Below, piece by piece: positions 44,728 through 55,368 of a DNA stretch of 64,000 nt. Position 1 is the stretch's first letter; every line of letters begins with the position of its first letter. Below the pieces are notes generated by a model. That model was not told the origin of the DNA. It searched no databases and saw only the letters and a program-made list of their open reading frames with translations. The translations under genes were made by a program, and so were the position numbers. The DNA comes from Anaerobacillus arseniciselenatis (GTDB lineage: Bacteria; Bacillota; Bacilli; Bacillales; Anaerobacillaceae), in the NCBI RefSeq assembly GCF_001865995.1, contig NZ_MLQQ01000042.1, forward strand, positions 124,001 to 188,000. The letters are read 5' to 3'.

Positions 44728-44763
44728 TTTTTTCAAAAAAAATCGTAACTTTTTTTGAAAAAA
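44728..44763 (+). promoter_or_regulatory. AT-only inverted repeat upstream of sucC
   Basis: TTTTTTCAAAAAAA (44728-44741) and TTTTTTTGAAAAAA (44750-44763) pair perfectly over 14 bases with an 8-base loop. It lies about 180 bases before the sucC start. Could be a terminator for upstream transcription or a curved regulatory site; no regulator is assigned. Confidence 0.4.
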
Positions 44764-44940
44764 AAGAGGATTTTTAAAACTATACGTCGTATATTAGTAG
44801 TTGTGAGTAGTCTTAAAACTTTATTGTTATAAATTTTTAGATTATTCAATCGCTTTGTTGCCGAATTCTTGCCAAATGAGCGTTCGGTCGATAGAGTAAT
44901 AGTATTTTATTCTGAATTGCAATTGATAGGAGGATGGACG

Positions 44941-46101
44941 ATGAATATCCACGAGTATCAAGGTAAAGAGATCCTGAGAAAGTACGGTGTGAGCGTACCG
45001 AACGGGAAAGTTGCATTTACAGTTGACGAAGCCGTTGAGGCAGCTAAAGAATTAGGTTCTAGTGTAAATGTAGTAAAAGCCCAAATCCATGCAGGTGGAC
45101 GAGGAAAAGCAGGTGGAGTTAAAGTAGCAAAGAACTTAGAAGAGGTCCGTACATATGCTAGCGAAATCTTAGGAAAGACGTTAGTTACTCATCAAACAGG
45201 CCCTGAAGGTAAAGAAGTTAAGCGCTTACTTATTGAAGAAGGTTGTGATATTAAAAAGGAATATTACATAGGTCTAGTTTTAGATCGAGCGACTTCAAGA
45301 ATAGTAATGATGGCGTCTGAAGAAGGCGGTACTGAAATTGAAGAAGTAGCAGAACAGACTCCTGAAAAGATTTTTAAAGAAATTGTTGACCCGGTAGTAG
45401 GGTTACAAGGCTTCCAAGCGAGAAGACTAGCATTTAATATAAACATTCCTAAAGAACTAGTTGGACAAGCTGTGAAGTTCATGATGGGACTTTATACTGT
45501 TTTTGTTGACAAAGATTGCTCAATTGCTGAAATTAACCCTCTTGTTACAACTGGTGACGGGCGTGTTATGGCATTAGATGCAAAGTTTAATTTTGATTCA
45601 AATGCTCTTTATCGCCAAAAAGATATTATTGAATTCCGAGATCTAGATGAAGAAGATCAAAAAGAAATTGAAGCTTCTAAATATGACTTAAGCTATATTT
45701 CTTTAGATGGTAATATTGGTTGTATGGTTAATGGCGCCGGCCTTGCGATGTCAACGATGGATATCATTAAGCATTATAGCGGTGACCCTGCTAACTTCTT
45801 AGATGTAGGGGGCGGAGCTACAGCTGAAAAAGTAACGGAAGCCTTTAAAATCATTCTTTCAGACGAAAATGTTAAAGGGATTTTCGTTAATATTTTTGGT
45901 GGAATTATGAAATGTGACATTATTGCTGAAGGTGTTGTTGAAGCAACGAAACAAGTAGGTTTAAGCTTACCACTTGTTGTACGTTTAGAAGGAACGAACG
46001 TAGAATTAGGAAAGAAAATTTTAGATGAATCTGGATTAAATATTACTTCTGCTGATTCAATGGCTGATGGAGCAGAAAAGATCGTATCTCTAGTTAAATA
46101 G
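44941..46101 (+). CDS. sucC: Succinyl-CoA synthetase beta subunit
   Basis: A 386-residue ATP-grasp subunit of the TCA-cycle enzyme that forms ATP/GTP from succinyl-CoA. Starts [17 protein letters not shown]; shows [16 protein letters not shown], the nucleotide-binding ATP-grasp region, EINPLVTT and [14 protein letters not shown]. The frame reaches upstream to 44869, but GGAGG just before ATG 44941 gives the start. sucD follows after 17 bases. Confidence 0.96.
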   Translation: MNIHEYQGKEILRKYGVSVPNGKVAFTVDEAVEAAKELGSSVNVVKAQIHAGGRGKAGGVKVAKNLEEVRTYASEILGKTLVTHQTGPEGKEVKRLLIEEGCDIKKEYYIGLVLDRATSRIVMMASEEGGTEIEEVAEQTPEKIFKEIVDPVVGLQGFQARRLAFNINIPKELVGQAVKFMMGLYTVFVDKDCSIAEINPLVTTGDGRVMALDAKFNFDSNALYRQKDIIEFRDLDEEDQKEIEASKYDLSYISLDGNIGCMVNGAGLAMSTMDIIKHYSGDPANFLDVGGGATAEKVTEAFKIILSDENVKGIFVNIFGGIMKCDIIAEGVVEATKQVGLSLPLVVRLEGTNVELGKKILDESGLNITSADSMADGAEKIVSLVK

Positions 46102-46118
46102 AAAGGTGGGAGAGAAAC

Positions 46119-47027
46119 ATGAGTATCCTAATTAATAAAGATACAAAAGTAATTGTGCAAGGAATTACCGGTGCGACAGGTCTGTTCCATACACAACAGG
46201 CAATTGAATACGGAACAAACATTGTAGGTGGTGTTACCCCTGGTAAAGGTGGTACTGAAATAGAAGGGATTCCGGTTTTTAATACGGTTGAAGATGCAGT
46301 AAAAGCGACTGGGGCAAATGCTTCTGTTGTTTATGTTCCACCACCGTTTGCTGCCGATGCAATTATGGAGGCAGTAGATTCTGAGTTGGATTTAGTGATT
46401 TGTATAACAGAAGGAATTCCAGTTTTAGATATGGTGAAAGTTAAGCGTTATATGGAAGGAAAGAAAACTCGATTAGTAGGACCGAACTGCCCAGGAGTTA
46501 TTACTCCTGATGAATGTAAAATTGGAATTATGCCTGGATACATCCATAAGAAAGGTCATGTTGGAGTTGTGTCACGTTCAGGGACATTGACTTATGAAGC
46601 AGTACATCAGTTATCTACACGTGGAATTGGTCAATCAACTGCTGTAGGTATTGGTGGTGATCCAGTTAACGGTACGAACTTTATCGATGTTTTAAAAGAA
46701 TTTAATGAAGATGAAGATACGTATGCTGTTATTATGATTGGAGAAATCGGCGGTACAGCAGAAGAAGAAGCGGCTGAATGGATTAAAGCGAACATGACGA
46801 AGCCGGTAGTAGGCTTTATCGGTGGACAAACAGCACCTCCAGGAAAAAGAATGGGGCATGCCGGAGCTATTATTTCTGGTGGTAAAGGAACTGCTGCTGA
46901 AAAGATTAAAACTTTAGAGAGTTGTGGCGTAAAGGTAGCTGAAACTCCTGCGGTTATGGGTGAAACATTAGTAGCATCATTAAAAGAGAACAACTTATTA
47001 GAAAAATGTATTACTCATAAAGTTTAA
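46119..47027 (+). CDS. sucD: Succinyl-CoA synthetase alpha subunit
   Basis: A 302-residue subunit with the CoA-binding Rossmann domain ([27 protein letters not shown]) and the phosphorylated histidine in [17 protein letters not shown]; also [15 protein letters not shown]. Partner of SucC. AAGGTGGGAG precedes the ATG. A conspicuous palindrome and terminator follow. Confidence 0.96.
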   Translation: MSILINKDTKVIVQGITGATGLFHTQQAIEYGTNIVGGVTPGKGGTEIEGIPVFNTVEDAVKATGANASVVYVPPPFAADAIMEAVDSELDLVICITEGIPVLDMVKVKRYMEGKKTRLVGPNCPGVITPDECKIGIMPGYIHKKGHVGVVSRSGTLTYEAVHQLSTRGIGQSTAVGIGGDPVNGTNFIDVLKEFNEDEDTYAVIMIGEIGGTAEEEAAEWIKANMTKPVVGFIGGQTAPPGKRMGHAGAIISGGKGTAAEKIKTLESCGVKVAETPAVMGETLVASLKENNLLEKCITHKV

Positions 47028-47036
47028 GCGATTATA

Positions 47037-47159
47037 GGGTGACCCAAAACAAGTGTCAGACACCGTTTCACACCTACATATAGACATACTTCAAAGCCTT
47101 TTTGTCTATATAAAGTAGTTTACTTGTTGTGTCAGACACTTTTGGGTCACCCTCTTTTT
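47037..47159 (+). repeat. 116-base palindromic element / terminator between sucD and dprA
   Basis: Perfect outer arms GGGTGACCCAAAA (47037-47049) and TTTTGGGTCACCC (47140-47152). Each is followed on the inside by GTGTCAGACAC (47053-47063 and 47129-47139), itself a palindrome. An inner hairpin ATATAGACA / TGTCTATAT lies at the centre. A T-run follows, so it also can stop sucCD transcription. Sequence units with GTGTCNGACAC are, from memory, frequent dispersed palindromes in Bacillus. Confidence 0.8.
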
Positions 47160-47176
47160 AAAAAATTAAATAGAGG

Positions 47177-48052
47177 GTGATTGTTATTAATGTTAGAGAA
47201 AGGTTGATTCGCATTCATGCTTGTAGGGGCGTTACATGGTTAACGATAAAAAAATTTTTCGAATTTGATCCGACATTAAAGAATGTCTTTGTACTTTCAA
47301 AAGATGAGCTTAGGGAAAAGTTCACTTTATCAAATGATCAAATCGTAAATATTTATCATGGCTTACATTGTAAATCTATTTCCGCAAATATCGCTAAATA
47401 TCCTCAGTTAGGCATTCATGTAGTTACTATCTTTGATAAAACCTATCCTCTCCTATTAAAAGAAATTTATGATCCGCCGTGGGTACTATACTGCAAAGGA
47501 AATTTATCGCATTTATCATTTGAAAATAAAATAAGTGTTGTTGGCACAAGAAGCCCATCACGTAACGGAATATTAAGTTTGAATAAAGTTGTCACACCAT
47601 TAGTCGAATCTGGGTGGTTGATTGTCAGTGGCTTGGCGGTCGGCATTGATGCACAGGCCCATATGGTAGCCTTAAACAACCATCGAAACACAATTGCAGT
47701 ACTAGCATCAGGGTTTAATTATATTTATCCTCGTTGTCACCAAAAATTAGCGCATTTTATTTCAAAGGAACATCTCTTAATTTCAGAATATCCCCCAAAT
47801 CAAAAACCACAAAAGTGGAACTTTCCAATGCGAAACCGAATTATTAGTGGGTTGTCAAAAGGAACGATCGTCATAGAAGCTAGAAAAAGAAGTGGTTCTT
47901 TAATTACTGCTGACTTAGCTCTTCAACAAGGGAGAGAAGTTTTTGCAGTCCCAGGATCGATATTAGATGAACGAACCGAGGGAAATCATTGGTTAATACA
48001 ACAAGGGGCAAAGTTGACAAAATGTAGTAATGATGTTTTAAATGAACTATAA
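47177..48052 (+). CDS. dprA: DNA-processing protein DprA (Smf)
   Basis: A 291-residue protein that loads RecA on incoming single-stranded DNA during natural transformation. The Rossmann-like core shows VVGTRSPSRNG, VSGLAVGIDAQAH, VLASGFNYIYP, ISEYPPN, FPMRNRIISGLS, SGSLITADLAL and FAVPGS in the usual order. The C-terminal winged helix seen in some members is missing. The start is unclear: no ATG occurs in frame near the N-terminus. GTG 47177 is used here although AGAGGG directly abuts it; ATT 47186 has better spacing. Confidence 0.92.
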   Translation: MIVINVRERLIRIHACRGVTWLTIKKFFEFDPTLKNVFVLSKDELREKFTLSNDQIVNIYHGLHCKSISANIAKYPQLGIHVVTIFDKTYPLLLKEIYDPPWVLYCKGNLSHLSFENKISVVGTRSPSRNGILSLNKVVTPLVESGWLIVSGLAVGIDAQAHMVALNNHRNTIAVLASGFNYIYPRCHQKLAHFISKEHLLISEYPPNQKPQKWNFPMRNRIISGLSKGTIVIEARKRSGSLITADLALQQGREVFAVPGSILDERTEGNHWLIQQGAKLTKCSNDVLNEL

Positions 48053-48187
48053 ACGAGTATAATATACTTTAAATGCGTTAAAAAATTAAAATGATTAAAA
48101 TTTTTTTGTAAATAACGAAAAGTCCCGTTTAAAGCGATTTTTTATTCGTTTTTTAAAAGAAAATTGAAAAGGTATTCATAATTTGGT

Positions 48188-48216
48188 TTGACAAATAGCA
48201 AAATAGTGGTTAATAA
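48188..48216 (+). promoter_or_regulatory. Sigma-A promoter of topA
   Basis: Perfect TTGACA at 48188-48193, 17-base spacer, TAATAA at 48211-48216. About 44 bases before the topA start. Confidence 0.8.
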
Positions 48217-48259
48217 TAGGGAAGATTTAATATACCTCTAAAGGGGGAGGAAACAAAAT

Positions 48260-50332
48260 ATGGCAGATTACTTAGTAATCGTTGAATCTCCCGCTAAAGC
48301 AAAAACAATTGGGAAGTATTTAGGAAAGAAATATATAGTTAAAGCGTCGATGGGGCACGTCATTGATTTGCCGAAAAGTCAAATGGGTGTTGATATTGAA
48401 AATAATTATGTTCCTAAATATATTACAATCCGTGGGAAAGGGCCGATTCTGAAAGAATTAAAAGCAGCCGCAAAAAAAGTAAAGAAAATTTACTTAGCAG
48501 CTGACCCCGACCGTGAAGGAGAAGCAATTGCTTGGCACTTAGCGCACAGTTTAAAAATTGATGAAAATTCAAACTGTCGAGTAGTATTCAACGAAATAAC
48601 AAAGCAAGCCATTAAAGATGCATTCAAAACACCTAGACCGATCAATATGGATTTAGTTGATGCCCAACAAGCACGTCGTGTTTTAGACCGTTTAGTTGGA
48701 TATAATATAAGTCCACTATTATGGAAGAAAGTAAAAAAAGGACTAAGCGCTGGAAGAGTTCAATCGGTGGCAGTAAAAATGATTATCGACCGTGAGAAAG
48801 AAGTCCAATCGTTTGTTCCAGAAGAGTATTGGTCGATCTCAGCTACATTTAAAACTGGTGTTGAAAGCTTTGAAGCAAAATTTCATGGTTTAAATAACAA
48901 AAAAACGGAATTGAAATCAGAAACAGAAGTTAATGAAGTTTTAAAGAAGCTTAACGATACTTTTGTTGTCGAGAGTGTTAAAAAGAAAGAACGCAAACGT
49001 AATCCAGTCCTACCTTTTACGACATCTTCACTTCAGCAAGAAGCAGCGAGGAAGTTAAATTTCAGAGCGAAAAAAACAATGATGATCGCTCAGCAACTTT
49101 ATGAAGGCATTGACCTTGGTAAAAAAGAAGGAACAGTAGGTTTAATTACATATATGAGAACAGACTCCACACGAGTTTCTGAGACAGCTGAAAAAGAAAC
49201 AGCTGAATATATAGTGGAGAATTACGGCAAGGAATATTTACCGAAAGATAAAAGGCAAGTAAAAAAGGATAAGAAAGCACAAGATGCTCATGAAGCAATT
49301 CGACCTACAGCTGTATTTAAAGACCCTAAAACGATTAAAAGTTTTTTAAGTAGAGATCAGCTTCGTTTATATAAATTAATTTGGGAGCGTTTAGTTGCAA
49401 GTCAAATGGCACCAGCTGTTTTAGACACAATGAGTGTAGATATAAATAATCAAGGTGTTATTTTTCGAGCAACAGGTTCAAAAATTAAGTTCCCAGGCTT
49501 TATGAAAGTGTATATCGAGGGAAATGATGATGGTAAAAAGGAAGAAAATCGCTTATTACCAAACCTTGAGGAAGGAATGACAATTTCAAAAGAAGAGATA
49601 GAGCCAAATCAGCACTTTACACAGCCACCGCCGCGATATACGGAGGCGAGACTCGTGAAGACGCTAGAAGATTTAGGGATTGGTCGACCATCCACTTTTG
49701 CGCCAACGCTTGATACAATTCAGCGTAGAGGTTATGTGGCATTAGAAGATAAAAGGTTTATTCCTACTGAGTTAGGGGAAATTGTATTAGAGTTAATTAA
49801 TGAATTTTTCCCAGAAATTTTGAACGTCGAATTTACGGCGAAAATGGAAAGTGACCTCGATTCGATTGAAGAAGGACAAACGAATTGGGTAAAGGTTATT
49901 GATCATTTTTACCATGATTTTGAGAAAAACCTTAAAATAGCAGAAGAAGAAATGAAGGAAGTCGAAATCAAGGATGAACCTGCTGGAGAAGACTGTGAGC
50001 AGTGCGGCCATGAAATGGTTTATAAAATGGGGAGATATGGAAAATTTATGGCATGCTCTAACTTTCCGAATTGTCGCAACACAAAGGCGATCGTCAAAGA
50101 AATAGGTGTGAAATGTCCGAGTTGTGACGATGGGAATATCGTTGAAAGAAAGAGTAAAAAACGCAGGACGTTTTTCGGCTGTGATAATTACCCTAAGTGT
50201 GAGTTCATTTCTTGGGATAAGCCGATTGCGAGACCGTGTCCTAAATGTAACGAAATGTTAGTTGAAAAGAAGACGAAAAAAGGTGTACATGTTCAATGTA
50301 CAAAATGTGATTACGAAGAAGAAACGAATTAA
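48260..50332 (+). CDS. topA: DNA topoisomerase I
   Basis: A 690-residue type IA topoisomerase that relaxes negative supercoils. N-terminal Toprim domain ([29 protein letters not shown]), the active-site tyrosine near residue 298 in [14 protein letters not shown], the AIRPT motif, and [13 protein letters not shown]. The C-terminus has three four-cysteine zinc ribbons (CEQCGH...CSNFPNC; CPSCDDG...CDNYPKC; CPKCNEM...CTKC). GGGGGAGG precedes the ATG. Confidence 0.97.
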   Translation: MADYLVIVESPAKAKTIGKYLGKKYIVKASMGHVIDLPKSQMGVDIENNYVPKYITIRGKGPILKELKAAAKKVKKIYLAADPDREGEAIAWHLAHSLKIDENSNCRVVFNEITKQAIKDAFKTPRPINMDLVDAQQARRVLDRLVGYNISPLLWKKVKKGLSAGRVQSVAVKMIIDREKEVQSFVPEEYWSISATFKTGVESFEAKFHGLNNKKTELKSETEVNEVLKKLNDTFVVESVKKKERKRNPVLPFTTSSLQQEAARKLNFRAKKTMMIAQQLYEGIDLGKKEGTVGLITYMRTDSTRVSETAEKETAEYIVENYGKEYLPKDKRQVKKDKKAQDAHEAIRPTAVFKDPKTIKSFLSRDQLRLYKLIWERLVASQMAPAVLDTMSVDINNQGVIFRATGSKIKFPGFMKVYIEGNDDGKKEENRLLPNLEEGMTISKEEIEPNQHFTQPPPRYTEARLVKTLEDLGIGRPSTFAPTLDTIQRRGYVALEDKRFIPTELGEIVLELINEFFPEILNVEFTAKMESDLDSIEEGQTNWVKVIDHFYHDFEKNLKIAEEEMKEVEIKDEPAGEDCEQCGHEMVYKMGRYGKFMACSNFPNCRNTKAIVKEIGVKCPSCDDGNIVERKSKKRRTFFGCDNYPKCEFISWDKPIARPCPKCNEMLVEKKTKKGVHVQCTKCDYEEETN

Positions 50333-50376
50333 TGCGTTTCTTCTTTGTGACGCTTTTCTTAATTGGAGGAATATAA

Positions 50377-51684
50377 ATGACAGAAATTAAGGTGAATGTT
50401 ATCGGAGCTGGTTTAGCTGGCAGTGAAGCAGCCTGGCAAATTGCGAATCAAGGTATACAGGTTAAACTGTATGAAATGAGACCAGTAAAACAAACGCCAG
50501 CACACCATACCGATAAATTCGCAGAGCTCGTTTGTAGTAATTCCTTAAGGTCTAATACTTTATCGAATGCAGTAGGTGTATTAAAAGAAGAGATGAGATA
50601 TCTGCAGTCAGTAATTATCAGCTCAGCGGATGATTGTGCGGTTCCAGCGGGCGGTGCTTTAGCTGTTGACCGTCATGAATTTGCGGAACTTGTTACTAAC
50701 AGAGTAAAAAAACACCCACTTGTAGAAGTAATCAATGAGGAAGTCGATGAAATTCCAGAAGGGCCTACTGTGATTGCTTCAGGCCCTCTTACTTCCGAAA
50801 AGCTTTCAAATAAGTTAAAAAAGCTTACAAGTGAAGAATATTTATATTTTTATGATGCTGCTGCTCCTATTATAGATGTGGAAAGTATTGATAAAGAGAA
50901 GGTATATTTAAAATCGCGTTATGATAAAGGTGAAGCGGCGTATTTAAATTGCCCGATGAACGAAGAGGAGTTTGACCGTTTTTACAATGCTTTAATTAGT
51001 GCAGAAACAGTTCCTTTAAAAGAATTTGAAAAAGAAATCTTTTTTGAAGGGTGTATGCCTATAGAAGTATTGGCTAGAAGAGGCAAGAAAACTCTTTTGT
51101 TCGGTCCTATGAAGCCGGTCGGGTTAGAAGACCCTAAAACGGGAAAGCGACCGTATGCGGTCGTTCAACTTCGCCAAGATAATCAATCTGGAACCCTCTA
51201 TAATATTGTAGGGTTTCAAACGCATTTAAAATGGGGACCACAAAAGGAAGTTTTACAATTAATTCCTGGACTAGAACAGGCAGAAGTTGTTCGCTATGGG
51301 GTTATGCATCGTAATACATTTATTAACTCGCCGAAACTTTTAATGCCTACATATCAATATAAAGAATGTAGTGACCTCTTTTTTGCTGGACAAATCACTG
51401 GGGTCGAAGGATATGTTGAATCTGCGGCTGCTGGGCTGGTCGCTGGATTAAATGCAGCTAGATTAGTACAAGGTAAGGAGTTATTGGTATTTCCTGAAGA
51501 AACAATCCTAGGGAGTATGGCTAGTTATATTACAACTGCTAACCAAAAGAACTTTCAGCCGATGAATGCGAATTTCGGTTTATTACCTCCTATTGAACCG
51601 CGTATTAAAAATAAAAAAGAGCGCTATGAACAATTAGCAACAAGGGCATTAGATACAATTCAGAATTTTGTGAAGAGTTTGTAA
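50377..51684 (+). CDS. trmFO: Methylenetetrahydrofolate-tRNA (uracil-54-C5)-methyltransferase TrmFO
   Basis: A 435-residue FAD- and folate-dependent enzyme that makes ribothymidine at U54 of tRNA (formerly Gid). FAD-binding [27 protein letters not shown] with a conserved Cys, and [19 protein letters not shown] are visible. TTGGAGG precedes the ATG. Normal length. In B. subtilis xerC/codV follows; here it is absent. Confidence 0.96.
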   Translation: MTEIKVNVIGAGLAGSEAAWQIANQGIQVKLYEMRPVKQTPAHHTDKFAELVCSNSLRSNTLSNAVGVLKEEMRYLQSVIISSADDCAVPAGGALAVDRHEFAELVTNRVKKHPLVEVINEEVDEIPEGPTVIASGPLTSEKLSNKLKKLTSEEYLYFYDAAAPIIDVESIDKEKVYLKSRYDKGEAAYLNCPMNEEEFDRFYNALISAETVPLKEFEKEIFFEGCMPIEVLARRGKKTLLFGPMKPVGLEDPKTGKRPYAVVQLRQDNQSGTLYNIVGFQTHLKWGPQKEVLQLIPGLEQAEVVRYGVMHRNTFINSPKLLMPTYQYKECSDLFFAGQITGVEGYVESAAAGLVAGLNAARLVQGKELLVFPEETILGSMASYITTANQKNFQPMNANFGLLPPIEPRIKNKKERYEQLATRALDTIQNFVKSL

Positions 51685-51690
51685 ACTTTC

Positions 51691-51719
51691 TTGCAAATAG
51701 GGTGGAATTGTGGTATGAT
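51691..51719 (+). promoter_or_regulatory. Sigma-A promoter upstream of hslV-hslU-codY
   Basis: TTGCAA at 51691-51696 and TATGAT at 51714-51719 with a 17-base spacer, starting just after the trmFO stop. Transcription would begin near 51726, giving a leader of about 280 bases before hslV or a separate small RNA. Confidence 0.7.
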
Positions 51720-51847
51720 TTAATGGCTCTTGTGAGGTGAGGACACACTGTAGTAGATGATATGCAATGAAAAAACGTTTATTTTTAAATAGGTAAGGAC
51801 TATTCCAAACCGAATATCATAAAAATATTAAACCTTTCTCATCTTTC

Positions 51848-51889
51848 ATGAAGCAGCATAGCATATTAAGTTACGCTGCTGTTTCATGT
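51848..51889 (+). other. Hairpin in the trmFO-hslV interval
   Basis: CATGAAGCAGC pairs with GCTGCTGTTTCATG (one bulge) around about 18 bases. No clear T-run follows, so it is not a normal terminator. It lies about 120 bases past the predicted transcription start. Confidence 0.6.
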
Positions 51890-52006
51890 TCATTAAATAT
51901 GACTTTTAGTGAGTGGGTGTATTTTTTAGAACGATAAAGGAAACGGTTGCATTGTTAGTTTTAAGATAACCGAGGTGCGTTTACTTTTCTATTTAGGAGG
52001 GATATT

Positions 52007-52549
52007 TTGGAACATTCTTTTCATGCTACGACGATATTTGCGATCCACCATAACGGGAAGTGTGCGATGAGTGGAGATGGTCAAGTTACATTTGGGAATG
52101 CAGTTGTGATGAAACATACGGCTAGAAAAGTTCGTAAACTATATAACGGAAAAGTTTTAGCTGGTTTTGCTGGTTCGGTTGCTGACGCCTTTACGTTATT
52201 TGAAAAATTCGAAGCGAAGTTAGAAGAGTATAACGGAAATTTGCAAAGAGCCGCTGTGGAATTAGCGAAAGAGTGGCGTAGTGATAAAGTACTTCGTCGC
52301 CTTGAAGCTATGTTAATTGTTGCAAATGCTGAAAATCTATATCTCGTGAGCGGAACAGGAGAGGTTATTGAACCAGATGATGGTATTTTAGCGATTGGCT
52401 CAGGCGGTAATTACGCTTTATCTGCTGGGCGAGCACTTAAAAAATATGCCTCACATCTTGAAGCGCAAGAAATTGCAATGGCTTCACTAAAAACTGCTGC
52501 AGAAATTTGCGTATATACGAACAATAATATAGTTTTAGAACAACTTTAG
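52007..52549 (+). CDS. hslV: ATP-dependent protease peptidase subunit HslV (ClpQ/CodW)
   Basis: A 180-residue proteasome-like peptidase. Starts from TTG, preceded by AGGAGGG at short spacing, as [30 protein letters not shown] in pattern. The first Thr of the ATTIF stretch aligns with the catalytic Thr1 of E. coli HslV, so the chain must lose a short propeptide (MEHSFHA) or, as claimed for B. subtilis CodW, use an N-terminal Ser. Here Ser is at position 4, not 2. Works with HslU, encoded next. Confidence 0.95.
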   Translation: MEHSFHATTIFAIHHNGKCAMSGDGQVTFGNAVVMKHTARKVRKLYNGKVLAGFAGSVADAFTLFEKFEAKLEEYNGNLQRAAVELAKEWRSDKVLRRLEAMLIVANAENLYLVSGTGEVIEPDDGILAIGSGGNYALSAGRALKKYASHLEAQEIAMASLKTAAEICVYTNNNIVLEQL

Positions 52550-52550
52550 A

Positions 52551-52612
52551 ATTTTGAAAGGTGGTTAAGTGCGCTTCATAGCTTAACTCAACTCAACTCA
52601 AAACTCAATATT
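52551..52612. repeat. ACTCAA-type filler between hslV and hslU
   Basis: Contains AACTCAACTCAACTCAAAACTCAA, a short tandem-like tract similar to those before sdaAA and ftsY. No function seen. Confidence 0.45.
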
Positions 52613-52636
52613 CAACATTATAGAGGGAGCGATCGA

Positions 52637-54034
52637 ATGGAAAATCATTTAACACCTCGACAAATTGTAGAAAAATTGGATCAATTTATTATTGGGCAAG
52701 ATAAAGCTAAACGTTCTGTTGCTATTGCACTTCGTAATCGTTATCGTCGCGCGCAATTAGAAGAGAAACTACGTGATGAAGTAACACCAAAAAATATTTT
52801 AATGATTGGACCAACAGGGGTAGGGAAAACCGAAATTGCCCGAAGACTTGCTAAACTAGTTGGTGCGCCGTTTGTTAAAGTGGAGGCAACAAAGTTTACA
52901 GAAGTTGGATATGTTGGTAGGGATGTAGAATCTATGGTTCGCGACCTTGTTGAAACTTCGATTCGTCTCGTGAAAGAGGATCGAATGAAACAGGTAAAGG
53001 GAAAAGCTGAAGAAAATGCTAATAAGCGCATTGTTGAACTACTTGTTCCTTCCAAAAAGAAGGAAAGCTCTTATAAAAATCCGTTTGAAATGATTTTTGG
53101 TGGACAAAATCAACCTCAACCAGAGCAAGAAGAAAGTAACGAAGAAGAAGATATTCAGGCAAGAAGAAGAAGATTGGAACACCAGCTAGCGCTAGGAGAA
53201 CTTGAAGACCATTACGTAACAGTAGAAGTTGAAGAGCAAGCAAGTGGCTTTTTAGATATGTTTCAAGGCTCTGGAATGGAACAAATGGGCATGAATATGC
53301 AAGAAATGCTTGGAAATATGGTTCCAAAAAAGAAGAAAAAGCGGAAATTAACGGTAAGAGAGGCTCGTAAAGTTTTAACGGATGATGAAGCGCAAAAACT
53401 TATCGATATGGATGAAGTAACTCAAGAAGCGGTTTTGCGAGCTGAACAATTGGGGATTATATTTATAGATGAAATTGATAAAGTAGCTGGTAAAAGCCAA
53501 CAATCAACCGCGGATGTTTCTAGAGAAGGTGTACAAAGAGATATTTTGCCGATTGTCGAAGGTTCGACGGTGGTTACTAAATATGGATCTGTTCGAACAG
53601 ATCATATGTTGTTCATTGCCGCAGGAGCGTTTCATCTAGCGAAACCATCGGACTTAATTCCTGAATTGCAAGGGCGCTTCCCAATCCGTGTTGAGCTAAC
53701 TAACTTAACGGTTGACGATTTTGTGAAAATATTAGTTGAGCCTAATAACGCTTTAATTAAACAATATCAAGCATTACTTGCTACAGAAGGTATACAAGTT
53801 GTCTTTTCTGACGATGCTATTCAAAGAATAGCAAAAATTGCGACAGAGGTAAATCAAGACACAGAGAACATTGGAGCTAGAAGACTTCATACGATTTTGG
53901 AAAGGCTTTTAGAAGATTTATCTTTTGAGGCTCCTGATATCAACTTAGAAGAAATTGTTATCACTCCTACATACGTAGAAGAAAAGTTAGCAACAATCGC
54001 CAAAAATCGAGATTTAAGCCAATACATTTTATAG
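52637..54034 (+). CDS. hslU: ATP-dependent protease ATPase subunit HslU (ClpY/CodX)
   Basis: A 465-residue AAA+ unfoldase. N-domain [22 protein letters not shown], Walker [17 protein letters not shown], the GYVGRDVE pore loop, an intermediate I-domain about residues 110-245 rich in charged and Met residues, Walker [12 protein letters not shown], and the C-terminal [21 protein letters not shown] and terminal ...SQYIL that docks into HslV. GAGGGAG precedes the ATG. Confidence 0.97.
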   Translation: MENHLTPRQIVEKLDQFIIGQDKAKRSVAIALRNRYRRAQLEEKLRDEVTPKNILMIGPTGVGKTEIARRLAKLVGAPFVKVEATKFTEVGYVGRDVESMVRDLVETSIRLVKEDRMKQVKGKAEENANKRIVELLVPSKKKESSYKNPFEMIFGGQNQPQPEQEESNEEEDIQARRRRLEHQLALGELEDHYVTVEVEEQASGFLDMFQGSGMEQMGMNMQEMLGNMVPKKKKKRKLTVREARKVLTDDEAQKLIDMDEVTQEAVLRAEQLGIIFIDEIDKVAGKSQQSTADVSREGVQRDILPIVEGSTVVTKYGSVRTDHMLFIAAGAFHLAKPSDLIPELQGRFPIRVELTNLTVDDFVKILVEPNNALIKQYQALLATEGIQVVFSDDAIQRIAKIATEVNQDTENIGARRLHTILERLLEDLSFEAPDINLEEIVITPTYVEEKLATIAKNRDLSQYIL

Positions 54035-54062
54035 TGTTAATACACATTAGGAGGATATTGAA

Positions 54063-54842
54063 ATGGATTTATTAACAAAAACGAGAAAAATTAATGAAAT
54101 GCTACAAAAAACAGCTGGTCAGCCAGTAAACTTTAAAGATATGGCTGAAACTCTTCGTGATGTTATCGAAGCAAACATCTTTATTCTTAGTAGACGAGGA
54201 AAGTTATTAGGCTTTTCGATTAAACAAGAGATTGAAAATGAAAGAATGAAAAAAATGTTAGAAGATCGTCAATTTCCGGAAGAATATACGGCGAACTTGT
54301 TTAAAATTACAGAAACATCGTCTAACTTAGATGTTGAAAGCGAATTTACTGCCTTCCCAGTTGAGAATAAAGACCTTTTCAGTAAAGGGTTAACTACAAT
54401 TGTTCCAATTAATGGGGGAGGAAACAGAATTGGAACTTTAATTCTTGCTAGATTAACTGACTCATTTGATAATGATGACTTAATGTTAGCTGAATACGGT
54501 GCAACTGTTGTTGGGATGGAAATCCTTCATGAGAAAACCGTTGAAATTGAACAAGAAGCAAGAAGTAAAGCGGTTGTACAAATGGCGATCGGTTCACTTT
54601 CATACAGTGAATTAGAAGCTGTTGAACACATTTTCCAAGAGTTAGATGGAAACGAAGGGTTATTAGTAGCATCAAAAATTGCTGATAGAGTTGGGATTAC
54701 TCGTTCTGTAATTGTAAATGCATTACGTAAGCTAGAAAGTGCAGGTGTTATTGAATCGCGCTCTTTAGGAATGAAAGGGACGTATATTAAAGTATTAAAT
54801 GATAAGTTTTTAGTTGAGTTAGAAAAGTTAAAGTCAAATTAA
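54063..54842 (+). CDS. codY: GTP- and branched-chain amino acid-sensing repressor CodY
   Basis: A 259-residue global nutritional regulator. N-terminal GAF domain (about 1-155; [21 protein letters not shown]) binds isoleucine/valine; C-terminal winged helix ([37 protein letters not shown]) binds DNA. AGGAGG precedes the ATG. Follows hslU closely, as in the B. subtilis codV-clpQ-clpY-codY operon. Confidence 0.97.
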   Translation: MDLLTKTRKINEMLQKTAGQPVNFKDMAETLRDVIEANIFILSRRGKLLGFSIKQEIENERMKKMLEDRQFPEEYTANLFKITETSSNLDVESEFTAFPVENKDLFSKGLTTIVPINGGGNRIGTLILARLTDSFDNDDLMLAEYGATVVGMEILHEKTVEIEQEARSKAVVQMAIGSLSYSELEAVEHIFQELDGNEGLLVASKIADRVGITRSVIVNALRKLESAGVIESRSLGMKGTYIKVLNDKFLVELEKLKSN

Positions 54843-54869
54843 ATGATCGACACTTATTTAGATTAAAAT

Positions 54870-54965
54870 AGGGCTAGGCATCTAAGTATAAGGTTTTTGA
54901 GGGTCTCTCCTATGTACTAGGAGCATCTGAATTCCTTAAACTGAACGATGTCAGCTCTTTTTTTA
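54870..54965 (+). terminator. Long hairpin terminator after codY
   Basis: GGGCT..GCATC..AAGTATAAGG pairs with CCTTAAACT..GATG..AGCTC, ending in seven T. CTCCTATGTACTAGGAG forms the tip. About 96 bases. Confidence 0.7.
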
Positions 54966-55090
54966 TGAAAGTTGGGTTGTTGGTTAGTGGCTAGTTGGTT
55001 AGGACACCCGCCCGACCTTTCATATTAGATGGTGATTGCGAGCGTCATGAAGGTTTAGAATGAATGTCCACTGTATTTTACATTCTAAAA
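54966..55090. repeat. Dispersed hairpin repeat family 1, partial copy F
   Basis: Left part only: TTGGGTTGTTGGTTAGTGG, CTAGTTGGTTAGG, then CATATTAGATGGTGATTGCG and CGTCATGAAGG. The hairpin itself is missing. The rest of the interval to flgB (55091-55403) is AT-rich with no gene; a possible sigma-A promoter is near its end. Confidence 0.6.
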
Positions 55091-55339
55091 GGAGTCGGTT
55101 TGCATGGGAATGTTAGGTTGAACGAACATAGATGATTTTGTGAACATTATTCGAAAAAAATGTTACAAACCTGTTACGAAGCTATTTTATCTAGAAATGG
55201 AAAATACTTTTGCTTAATTATTATATATATAAAATGTATAATAAACGAAGTGAATAGGCTATTCGTTGAAATGCAATAATTCTTTATTCATAGATTTTTT
55301 TAGGACTTTATAATCAAAAAGTGACAAATTTAAACAACG

Positions 55340-55368
55340 TTAGACATACGTAGAACAGTTATTATACA
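55340..55368 (+). promoter_or_regulatory. Possible promoter of the flagellar operon
   Basis: TTAGAC at 55340-55345 (or TAGACA one base later) and TATACA at 55363-55368, spacer 16-17 bases, 36 bases before flgB. Another candidate is TTAATT (55214-55219) and a perfect TATAAT (55237-55242). In B. subtilis the fla/che operon also has a sigma-A promoter here. No sigma-D site was recognised. Confidence 0.4.

Noticed and set aside
46631-46993. Minus-strand frame of 120 codons opposite sucD
   Set aside because: Antisense shadow of a conserved gene; no family resemblance.
51768-51800. Nine-codon frame MKKRLFLNR in the trmFO-hslV interval as a leader peptide
   Set aside because: No ribosome binding site and no regulatory codon pattern.
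52741-53327. Two minus-strand frames of about 100 codons opposite hslU
   Set aside because: hslU is unmistakable on the plus strand; antisense open frames are common opposite AT-rich genes. No starts with ribosome binding sites and no known motifs.
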